Of a stretch of DNA of 64,000 bases, positions 8,089 to 15,574 are shown piece by piece (positions within the stretch are counted from its first letter, which is position 1; each line of letters opens with the position of its first letter). Origin of the DNA: Gemmatimonadota bacterium (lineage in GTDB: Bacteria > Gemmatimonadota > Gemmatimonadetes > Palauibacterales > Palauibacteraceae); NCBI GenBank assembly GCA_022826685.1, contig JAJDUL010000028.1, positions 54,321-118,320 of the forward strand, in the 5' to 3' direction. A model generated the notes under the pieces. It was given only the letters and a program-made list of their open reading frames with translations, had not been told where the DNA came from and made no database searches. The position numbers and the translations under genes are program-made.

Positions 8089-9312
8089 ATGCTCAACGTC
8101 GCCTTCGTCGCCCCGTTCTATCTCCCTACCACGCTGCGCTTTCTGGAGGCCGCCGCGGGGCTCGCCGACGTGCGCCTCGGGGTCGTGACGCAGGAACCGC
8201 TCGAACGAACGCCGGCCGCCCTCCGGCAGCGGATCGCGGCGCACGTCCGGGTCGAGGACGCGCTGTCGGCGGAGGGCATCCACGTCGGGCTGCGCCGGCT
8301 CTCCGCCGAACTCGGCGGGATCGACCGTCTGCTGGGCGCGCTGGAGGAGCTTCAGGTACCGCTCGGGGAGCTGCGTGACGCCTTGGGGTTCGCCGGGATG
8401 GGCGGGGCCGCCGCGCGCAATTTCCGCGACAAGTCCCTGATGAAGGACGTGCTCCGGGCACACGGCCTGCCCTGTGCCCAGCACGCGCTGGTCCGGGAGG
8501 AGGACGAGGCAACGGCCTTCTCGGATGCGACGGGCTTCCCCCTCATCGTGAAGCCGCCGGCCGGTTCCGGCGCCCGCGGCACCTTCCGCGTCGAAACGCC
8601 GGCGCAGTTGCGCACGGCGATCGCGATGTCGCGGCCGAGCGGCGAGCGGCCGACGCTCGTCGAGGAGTTCGTCGTGGGCGAGGAACACTCCTTCGACGCG
8701 GTCTCGATCGGCGGGCGCCTCGTCTGGCATTCGATCAACCACTACCTGCCTTCCCCGCTCGAGGTGCTGCGCGAGCCGTGGATCCAGTGGTGCGTCCTCC
8801 TCCCGCGGGAGGTCGATTCGCCCCGGTACGAGGAGATCCGGCGCGTTGCCGGACCCGCGCTCGATGCGCTCGGGATGGAGACGGGGTTGAGCCACATGGA
8901 GTGGTTCCGGCGGCCCGACGGTTCGGTGGCGATCTCCGAAGTCGGGGCCCGTCCCCCGGGAGCCCAGTTCGTCACACTGATCTCGCAGGCGCACGACTTC
9001 GACCTCTACCGTGCCTGGGCCCACCTCCTGGTCTTCGACGAGTTCGATCCCCCGCCTCGCCCCTACGCGGCCGGCGCGGCCTATCTCCGGGGGCAGGGGC
9101 GGGGCCCCGTGCGACGCGTGGCCGGCCTCGAGGAGATCGCGAACGACCTCGGGCCGCTCTGCGTGGAGTGGCGCCTCCCCCGAGCGGGGCAGGCGCAGAG
9201 CGCGTCGTACGAGGGAGAGGGTTACATCATCGTCCGCCATCCGCGCACGGAGGTCGTCGAGGAGGCGCTGGGGCGGATCATCACCCGCGTGCGGGTGGAA
9301 CTCGCCACGTAA
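8089..9312 (+). CDS. ATP-grasp ligase C
   Basis: A 407-residue ATP-grasp ligase paralogous to B and D. It starts with the strand MLNVAFVAPFYLP, has FRDKSLMKDVLRAHGLP near residue 120, the lysine strand FPLIVKPPAGSGARGT, a VEEFVVGEE loop and a metal-binding strand SEVGARPPG near residue 290. In this strand the usual ExN pair is reduced to a single acidic residue plus Arg. The ATG at 8089 follows GGAAGA closely; the frame is open upstream but without conserved sequence. It is followed by ligase D after 20 nt and diverges from ligase B, so the region looks like a duplicated ligase set sharing one control region. Confidence 0.85.
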   Translation: MLNVAFVAPFYLPTTLRFLEAAAGLADVRLGVVTQEPLERTPAALRQRIAAHVRVEDALSAEGIHVGLRRLSAELGGIDRLLGALEELQVPLGELRDALGFAGMGGAAARNFRDKSLMKDVLRAHGLPCAQHALVREEDEATAFSDATGFPLIVKPPAGSGARGTFRVETPAQLRTAIAMSRPSGERPTLVEEFVVGEEHSFDAVSIGGRLVWHSINHYLPSPLEVLREPWIQWCVLLPREVDSPRYEEIRRVAGPALDALGMETGLSHMEWFRRPDGSVAISEVGARPPGAQFVTLISQAHDFDLYRAWAHLLVFDEFDPPPRPYAAGAAYLRGQGRGPVRRVAGLEEIANDLGPLCVEWRLPRAGQAQSASYEGEGYIIVRHPRTEVVEEALGRIITRVRVELAT

Positions 9313-9332
9313 AGAAACCATTCAACGGAACC

Positions 9333-10550
9333 ATGAACGTACTGATGATTTCGCCGGGTTACCCGGCCGAGATGACGTATTTCACACGGGGGCTCGCGGA
9401 GGTGGGCGCGAACGTCATCGGCCTGGGCGATCAGCCCGGGTCGGCGCTGCCCGAGGTCGCCCGGACGAGCGTGTCCACGCACCTGCAGGTGAGGTCGCTG
9501 GCGGACGAGGCGGACGTGATGCGGCAGGTCGCCGCGCTCGCCGAGAGAACCCGCATCGACCGCGTGGAGTGTCTCTGGGAACCCTTCATGATCCTCGCGG
9601 CGCGGCTGCGGGAGATGCTGGAGCTGCCCGGGCCGACCGTCGCGCAGACGCTCCCCTTCCGCGACAAGGAGGTGATGAAGGATGTCCTCGACGGCGCGGG
9701 GATCCGGACGCCCCGCCACGGGAGGGCCACGAGCAGCGCCGAGTGCCGCGAGGTTGCGGAGCGCGTCGGCTTCCCGCTCATCGTGAAGCCCGTCGACGGG
9801 GCCGGCTCGGCCGACACGCACCGGGTCGATTCGGCGCGCGACCTGGAGCGGATCCTTCCGGCCCTCCGGCACGTCCCGCAGGTCACGGTCGAGGAGTTCA
9901 TCGAGGGTGAGGACATGACCTTCGACACGGTCACGGTCGGGGGTGTCGTCGCGCACTACAACATCTGCCGCTACTGGCCCCGTGCGCTCGAGTCGAAGAC
10001 GCACGAGTGGCTCAGCCCCATCACCTATGCGCTGCGCGACGTGGAGGCGGATGATGTCGCCGCCGGGCGCGAGATGGGGTTCGCCGTCCTCGCCGCACTC
10101 GGATTCGAGACCGGCTACACGCACATGGAGTGGTACCGGACGGCGGACGGGGAGGCCGTGTTCGGCGAAATCGCCGGGCGGCCTCCCGGCGTGCGGACGG
10201 TCGACCTCATCAACTTCGCGAGCGACATCGACACCTATCGCGGGTGGGCCGAGGGGGTCGTGCACGCGAAGTGGTCGCAGCCGGTGGAACGGAAGTACAA
10301 CGCGTGCTGGATCGTCAAGCGGGCGCGCGGGCAGGGCCGGATCCAGCGCATCGAGGGGCTCGGCCCCCTGCTCCAGGAGTACGGCGAGCGGGTGTGCAGC
10401 CTCGATCTGCTCCCGGTCGGGTCGCCACGGCGGAATTGGCAGTCCACGCTCGTCTCCGACGGGATGATCTTCCTCCGGCACCCCGACCTCGGGGCGCTGG
10501 AGACGATCGCGGGCGAGTTCGCGACGCGGCTGCAACTCTACGCGGCCTGA
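9333..10550 (+). CDS. ATP-grasp ligase D
   Basis: A 405-residue ATP-grasp ligase, third of the paralogous set. Landmarks are the N-terminal strand MNVLMISPGYPAEM, FRDKEVMKDVLDGAGI near residue 110, FPLIVKPVDGAGSADT with the ATP-contacting lysine, VEEFIEGED, HMEWYRT and a metal strand GEIAGRPPG. The glycine-rich loop (GAGSADT) is less canonical than in B and C, which may change nucleotide handling. It is co-oriented with ligase C and probably in the same transcript. Its last 13 nt overlap the 3' end of the convergent branching-enzyme gene. Substrate unknown; amide or peptide bond formation is the family expectation. Confidence 0.84.
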   Translation: MNVLMISPGYPAEMTYFTRGLAEVGANVIGLGDQPGSALPEVARTSVSTHLQVRSLADEADVMRQVAALAERTRIDRVECLWEPFMILAARLREMLELPGPTVAQTLPFRDKEVMKDVLDGAGIRTPRHGRATSSAECREVAERVGFPLIVKPVDGAGSADTHRVDSARDLERILPALRHVPQVTVEEFIEGEDMTFDTVTVGGVVAHYNICRYWPRALESKTHEWLSPITYALRDVEADDVAAGREMGFAVLAALGFETGYTHMEWYRTADGEAVFGEIAGRPPGVRTVDLINFASDIDTYRGWAEGVVHAKWSQPVERKYNACWIVKRARGQGRIQRIEGLGPLLQEYGERVCSLDLLPVGSPRRNWQSTLVSDGMIFLRHPDLGALETIAGEFATRLQLYAA

Positions 10551-12559
10551 CCCCCCTTGCCCGGCTCCTCCGAGCGCCTGAGCACGAGAAAACCCAGCGG
10601 CGGGAGATCGAGCGCGAGCGAGGCGGGGCGTCCGTGGCGGGAGACCTCCTCCGCGCGAGCCGGAGACGCGGTGCGCCCGCTCCCCCCGAAATCCGGGTCG
10701 CCGCTGTCCAGCAGGACGCGGTACGGCCCGGCTTCGGGCAGGGCGATCCGATACCGCGGCCACGCGGTCGCGGAGAAGTTCGCGACGACGACGACCGCTC
10801 CCTCCCACTCCGGCCGCCAGCGCACGTAGCTCAGTACGCTGTGCGACGCGTCGTGCACGTCCAGCCACTCGAACCCTTCCGGCCTGTGGTCGAAGGCGTG
10901 CAGCGCCGGTTCGCTCGCGTAGAGACGGTTGAGCGCGCGCACCCAGCGCTGGATCCCCCGGTGCGCGCGGCGCGTCGGGCTCGCTGACGGATCCAGAAGA
11001 CCCCAGTCCAGCGCACCGTCCTCGTCCCATTCCCGCCGCTCCCCGATCTCCCCTCCCATGAAGAGCAGCTTGGCTCCCGGGTGCGTCCACATGTAGCCGA
11101 GGAGGAGGCGGAGACCGGCGAACTTCTCCTCGTCCATCCCCGGCATCTTGTCCACGAGAGAGCACTTCAGATGAACGACTTCATCGTGTGACAGGGGAAG
11201 GAGATACCGCTCCGAGTGCGCATAGTGCAGCGAAAACGTCAGGTGCCGGTGCAGGTGCGGCCGCCGCTCCGGCGGAGCCGCCAGGACCCGGAGCGTGTCG
11301 TTCATCCATCCCATGTTCCACTTGAAGTCGAACCCGAGCCCTCCCTCGACCACCGGCGCCGTCACGCCCGGCCACGCGCTGCTCTCCTCCGCGAACAGGA
11401 GAACGCCCGGAAGGTCGCGGTGGACCATCTCCGAGAGTCCTTTCAGGAAGGCGATCGCGCCGAGGTTCTCCCGTCCCCCGAGTTCGTTCGGCTCCCACTC
11501 TCCCTCATCCCGGGAATAGTCGAGGTGGAGCATCGACGCCACGGCATCGACGCGCAGGCCGTCCACGTGATAGTGCTCGATCCAGTAGCGCGCGCTCGAG
11601 AGGAGGAAGGAGATGACCTCGGGGCGGTTGAAGTCGAAGGCGAGCGTGCCCCAGTCCGGATGAACGGCCCGCGATTCCTCCCCCATCTCGTAGAGGGGCG
11701 CGCCGTCGAACGTGCGCAGGCCGTGGAGGTCGGGGCCGAAGTGGCCGGGCACCCAGTCGAGCACGACGCCCAGCCCCAGGCGGTGGGCCTCGTCCACGAA
11801 ATGCGCGAAGTCCTCCGGAGGTCCGTAGCGGGAGGTGGGGGCGAAGTACCCGACCGTCTGATATCCCCAACTCCCGTCATACGGATGTTCCATGACGGGG
11901 AGGAGTTCGATGTGCGTGAAACCCAGGTCGGCCACATAGGGCAGCAGCTCCCGGGCGAGCGCGCGGTACCCGAGCCACGAGCCGTCGGCATTCCGGCGCC
12001 AGGAACCGGGATGGACCTCGTAGATGGAGATGGGGACTCCGGGGGTCGCGCGTTCCCGCCGGGTCTCGACCCACGCCGCATCCGTCCAGCCGTGGGGGGC
12101 GGTCGACACGACTCGCGACGCGGTGCCCGGCCTCACTTCGGCGGCGCGCCCGAGCGGATCGGCCTTGTCGACCTCGAGGGGGAGCCCGCCCGCCGCGCCG
12201 TCCATCCCGGAGCCGACGCGGAACTTGTACAGCGCTCCGGGCCCGACGCCGGGGACGAAGCGCTCCCACACGCCGGCATCTCCCACCGGAGACATGGGAT
12301 GCGCCTCCCCCTCCCACCCGTTGAACGAGCCCACGACGCTGACCCGGTGGGCGCGCGGGGCCCATACGGCGAACCGCGTACCGGCCTTCCCGCCACGCGT
12401 GCAGGGGTGTGCTCCGAGGAGGCCGTGGAGCGCAGACTCCCGTCCCGCGTGGAACGCCTCGAAGTCGGACGCCTTCAGAGGGAACGAAGGATCGCGTGCC
12501 GGGGTTTGGAGAGGTCCGGGCGGGCCGCTAGCTTTTTCCTGTTCGATCTGCCACCTCAT
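10538..12559 (-). CDS. glgB: 1,4-alpha-glucan branching enzyme
   Basis: A GH13 enzyme that makes alpha-1,6 branches in glycogen. The 673-residue protein has an N-terminal CBM48 domain (FAVWAPRAHRVSVVGSFNGW), then a TIM barrel. Catalytic motifs are GLRVDAVASML with nucleophile Asp338, LFAEESSAWPG with acid/base Glu391, and LPLSHDEVVH. The C-terminal beta domain contains SVLSYVRW. Length is normal for GlgB. I set the start at ATG 12559, 67 nt from the divergent glycogen synthase gene; the frame is open to an ATG at 12637, so an N-terminal extension cannot be excluded. It lies back-to-back with glgA, so the two are probably co-regulated. Confidence 0.95.
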   Translation of the reverse strand: MRWQIEQEKASGPPGPLQTPARDPSFPLKASDFEAFHAGRESALHGLLGAHPCTRGGKAGTRFAVWAPRAHRVSVVGSFNGWEGEAHPMSPVGDAGVWERFVPGVGPGALYKFRVGSGMDGAAGGLPLEVDKADPLGRAAEVRPGTASRVVSTAPHGWTDAAWVETRRERATPGVPISIYEVHPGSWRRNADGSWLGYRALARELLPYVADLGFTHIELLPVMEHPYDGSWGYQTVGYFAPTSRYGPPEDFAHFVDEAHRLGLGVVLDWVPGHFGPDLHGLRTFDGAPLYEMGEESRAVHPDWGTLAFDFNRPEVISFLLSSARYWIEHYHVDGLRVDAVASMLHLDYSRDEGEWEPNELGGRENLGAIAFLKGLSEMVHRDLPGVLLFAEESSAWPGVTAPVVEGGLGFDFKWNMGWMNDTLRVLAAPPERRPHLHRHLTFSLHYAHSERYLLPLSHDEVVHLKCSLVDKMPGMDEEKFAGLRLLLGYMWTHPGAKLLFMGGEIGERREWDEDGALDWGLLDPSASPTRRAHRGIQRWVRALNRLYASEPALHAFDHRPEGFEWLDVHDASHSVLSYVRWRPEWEGAVVVVANFSATAWPRYRIALPEAGPYRVLLDSGDPDFGGSGRTASPARAEEVSRHGRPASLALDLPPLGFLVLRRSEEPGKGGQAA

Positions 12560-12626
12560 CGCGGCGCGTCCGTCCGGACCGGACGCCGTCCCTTGCAGCC
12601 ACACGTTCGCCACTTCGCGACGAAGT
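12560..12626. promoter_or_regulatory. glgB-glgA divergent control region with two inverted repeats
   Basis: The 67-nt gap holds GTCCG-gac-CGGAC at 12572-12584 and a perfect ACTTCG-cga-CGAAGT at 12612-12626 that ends directly at the glgA start codon. No Shine-Dalgarno sequence is present for glgA apart from GAAG within the second repeat. Either dyad could be an operator or an RNA hairpin controlling initiation. No promoter hexamers are obvious. Confidence 0.4.
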
Positions 12627-14147
12627 ATGAGCCGCATGCCCGCAATCGCCAAGCCAGCGCCGACACGACCGCCGGCGGGGGCCAAGCCCCCGGAGGAGCT
12701 TGCCGTCGTGCACCTCGTCGCCGAGTACTGGCCGTACGCCCGCACCGGCGGTCTCGCGGAGGCGGTGCGCGGCATCGCCACCTTCCAGGCGGCCCAGGGG
12801 ACCCCCGTCACGGTGTTCATGCCGCTCTACCGGTCGGTGCGCGAGGCTTTCCCCGACCTGGAGCCGATCACGGACAGCTTCCGCGTGCGCGTGGGGCGTC
12901 GGGTCGAGGAAGTCCGGATTCTCCAGCATCCCGGCCCGCGCCGAAACCCGCGCGTGCTCTTCGTCGATCATCCCGGGTTCTTCGACCGGGACGGGATCTA
13001 CGGGGAGGGCGGAGCGGACTACGCGGACAACCCGCTGCGCTTCGCACTCTACAACCTCGCGGCGCTCCAGATTCTGCCGGAGCTCGCCAACGTGCCCGTC
13101 GTCGTGCACGCGCACGACTGGCATGCGGCCCTCGCCCCCGTCTTCCTGCGCACGCGGTTCGCGGGACGCGAGGCGCACGACCGCATGGCGGCCGTCCTCT
13201 CCATTCACAACGCCGGCTACCAGGGACTGCAGGGACCCGGCGTGCTCGAAGAGATCGGGCTTCCGCGCGAACTGTTCCACTGGCGGCTCATGGAGTTCCA
13301 CGGCCACCTGAACCTCCTCAAGGGCGGCCTCGTGTTCGCGGACTACGCGACGACCGTGAGTCCCACGCACGCACACGAGCTTCGCACGGCCACCGGCGGC
13401 TTCGGTCTTCACGGCTCGTTCATCGAGATGGGCGACCGCTTCCTCGGAATCCTGAACGGAGTCGATCTGGAGGTCTGGGACCCGGAGACGGACGAGGAGA
13501 TCGCCGCAGCGTTCTCGAGCGCGGAGCTGGCCGGGAAAGCGGTGTGCAAGCGGGCGCTGCAGCGGGAATACTCCCTGGCCGAGGCGCCGCGCGAACCGTT
13601 GTACGGGATGACCGCGCGACTCGTCGGGCAAAAGGGGCTCGACCTCCTCATCGACGGCGGGCCGCTGGAGCGGGCCGAAGGGCAGTTCATCTTTCTCGGC
13701 CAGGGCGAGGAGCGGTACGAAACAGCGCTGCGCGAGCTGGCCGGACGGTATCCCGACCGGATCGCCGTGGACACCGGGTTCACCGAACCCAAGGAGCACC
13801 GGCTCCTGGCGGGAATCGACCTCCTCCTGATGCCGTCGCTCTACGAACCGTGCGGTCTCACGCAGATGCGGGCGCAGCTCTACGGCGTCCTCCCGGTCGC
13901 CCGCCGCGTCGGGGGGCTGGCCGACACCATCGAAGACCAGGTCACGGGCTTCCTGTTCGACGGATACACGTCGGAGGATCTCGAGGTCGCGCTCGGGCGG
14001 GCCGCCACGCTCTATGCGGGGGGGCCGGAGGCGTGGAACGAGCACGTGGTCCAGGCGATGACCCGCGACTTCGGCTGGGCGAGCAGCGCGGACCGCTATC
14101 TGGACGTTTACCGGCGGGCGCTCGCCGCGCACGCCCCGGGCGACTGA
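12627..14147 (+). CDS. glgA: Glycogen synthase (GT5, ADP-glucose type)
   Basis: A GT5 glycosyltransferase that extends alpha-1,4-glucan chains. The N-terminal nucleotide-sugar motif normally written KxGGL appears here as RTGGLAEAVRG near residue 40. The C-terminal GT-B half has GLTARLVGQKGLDL (residues about 328-340) and YEPCGLTQMRAQLYG with the conserved Glu and Cys. Length, 506 residues, is normal. ATG 12627 or 12636 may be the start; both precede a proline/alanine-rich leader of about 25 residues. It heads a likely operon: the next gene follows after 14 nt, and the two after that are coupled by 4-nt overlaps. Confidence 0.94.
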   Translation: MSRMPAIAKPAPTRPPAGAKPPEELAVVHLVAEYWPYARTGGLAEAVRGIATFQAAQGTPVTVFMPLYRSVREAFPDLEPITDSFRVRVGRRVEEVRILQHPGPRRNPRVLFVDHPGFFDRDGIYGEGGADYADNPLRFALYNLAALQILPELANVPVVVHAHDWHAALAPVFLRTRFAGREAHDRMAAVLSIHNAGYQGLQGPGVLEEIGLPRELFHWRLMEFHGHLNLLKGGLVFADYATTVSPTHAHELRTATGGFGLHGSFIEMGDRFLGILNGVDLEVWDPETDEEIAAAFSSAELAGKAVCKRALQREYSLAEAPREPLYGMTARLVGQKGLDLLIDGGPLERAEGQFIFLGQGEERYETALRELAGRYPDRIAVDTGFTEPKEHRLLAGIDLLLMPSLYEPCGLTQMRAQLYGVLPVARRVGGLADTIEDQVTGFLFDGYTSEDLEVALGRAATLYAGGPEAWNEHVVQAMTRDFGWASSADRYLDVYRRALAAHAPGD

Positions 14148-14161
14148 ACCCCTCCTCGGCC

Positions 14162-15574
14162 GTGGGTCGCGCCACGGTTGTCCTCCACGGCCATTTCTAC
14201 CAGCCGCCGCGGGAGGACCCGTGGACGGACCGGGTCCCTCGCGAGCCGAGTGCGGCCCCGTTCGAGAACTGGAACGAACGAATCGCGTCGGAATGCTACG
14301 AACCTCTGGCGCGGGCGGGGGCGTTCGACTGGCTGAGCTTCGACCTCGGCCCGACGCTCGCGCGCTGGCTCGAGGGGGAGCACCCCGACATCCATGAGCG
14401 CTTCGTCGGCGGGGACCGGGCGAGCCGCGATCGGCTGGGGCACGGCAACGCGGTCGCGCAGCCTTACCACCACATCATCCTCCCCCTCGCCTCCCGCCAC
14501 GAGAAGGAAACGGAGGTGCGCTGGGGTCTCAGGGACTTCGAGCGGCGCTTCGGGCGGTGCGCCGAGGGCATGTGGCTCCCGGAGACGGCGGTCGACATGG
14601 CCACGCTCGAAGTGCTGGCGGCGGAGGGCGTGGCCTTCACGATCCTGGCCCCGCACCAGGTCGCGGACGCCCCGGACGGAGGCATCGGGCGGGTTCGCCT
14701 CGGTGAGGGCCGGGAGATCGCGGTCTTCATTTACGACGGCGAGCTCTCGCACGGCGTGGCGTTCGGGGCTCTGCTCGACGGCCGCGACGCGTGGTTCGAG
14801 GCGCTGCGGTCGGCCGCGGGCCGCGGGGTTCCCCTCGTGGCGCTGGCGACGGATGGCGAGACGTTCGGACACCACCACGGGGGCGCTGACCGCGCGCTAA
14901 TGCAGGTGATCTCCCGCGCCCGCCGGAGCGGAGACGTGAAGATCGGGAACTTCGCCTCGGCGCTCGCGGCCGCGGGCGAAGTGCCGTTCGTGACTCTGGA
15001 GGAGCCCACTTCCTGGAGCTGCGCACATGGCGTGGAGCGCTGGCGCTCGGCGTGCGGGTGCCGGATGGCGCCTCACCTGGATTCACAGCAGCACTGGCGG
15101 AGGCCGCTTCGCGAGGCGTTCGAGACGCTCGCCGCGAGCCTGGACGAGGCTTTCGCGATCCTCGCGCCGGGCCGGTTGTCGGAACCCCGGCAGGCGCTGG
15201 CCGCCCTGGGAGGCGCCCTCGGCGACCCTGCGGGGCTGGAGGGTTTTGCGGCCCGGGTCGCCCGCGAAGACTGCCGGGACGACGTGTTGTCCCTCCTCGA
15301 ACTCGCCCGCGACCGGGCGGCGATGTTCACCTCATGCGCCTGGTTCTTTGACGATGTGGCGGGGATCGAGGCCACGCAGGTGCTCGGCTACGCCGCGCAC
15401 GCCATCGACCGCCTGCGTCGGCTCTCACCGGAGCGCGCGGAGGCATCGGAGGCCGCCTTCATCGCGGATCTCGCGAAGGCCCCGGCCAATGACGCCGATC
15501 TCGCGAACGCCGCGGTCGCCTACGAGCGCGCGTTCGGATCGGGGGCCAGCGTCCGCATCCCGGCGGACGCGTGA
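14162..15574 (+). CDS. GH57-family glycoside hydrolase with DUF3536-type domain, short form
   Basis: A 470-residue member of the GH57 group linked to DUF3536. The N-terminus LHGHFYQPPREDPW, the nucleophile motif GMWLPETAVD (Glu141), DGETFGHHH (Asp231) and the Cys-rich WSCAHGVERWRSACGCR signature near residue 285 are all visible. CAWFFDDVAGIE near residue 400 is also a family signature. As I recall, DUF3536 proteins are nearer 800 residues; this one stops soon after the CAWFF block, so it is a short form or has lost its C-terminal part. The GTG start lies 14 nt after glgA; the end overlaps the next GH57 gene (GTGA). A glucan-modifying role is inferred from motifs and neighbours. Confidence 0.82.
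   Translation: MGRATVVLHGHFYQPPREDPWTDRVPREPSAAPFENWNERIASECYEPLARAGAFDWLSFDLGPTLARWLEGEHPDIHERFVGGDRASRDRLGHGNAVAQPYHHIILPLASRHEKETEVRWGLRDFERRFGRCAEGMWLPETAVDMATLEVLAAEGVAFTILAPHQVADAPDGGIGRVRLGEGREIAVFIYDGELSHGVAFGALLDGRDAWFEALRSAAGRGVPLVALATDGETFGHHHGGADRALMQVISRARRSGDVKIGNFASALAAAGEVPFVTLEEPTSWSCAHGVERWRSACGCRMAPHLDSQQHWRRPLREAFETLAASLDEAFAILAPGRLSEPRQALAALGGALGDPAGLEGFAARVAREDCRDDVLSLLELARDRAAMFTSCAWFFDDVAGIEATQVLGYAAHAIDRLRRLSPERAEASEAAFIADLAKAPANDADLANAAVAYERAFGSGASVRIPADA

Noticed and set aside
11216..14161. Continuous open frame that would extend the DUF3536-type protein to 1452 residues
   Set aside because: The upstream portion lies antisense to glgB and out of frame with glgA and has shadow composition; family homology starts only at GTG 14162.
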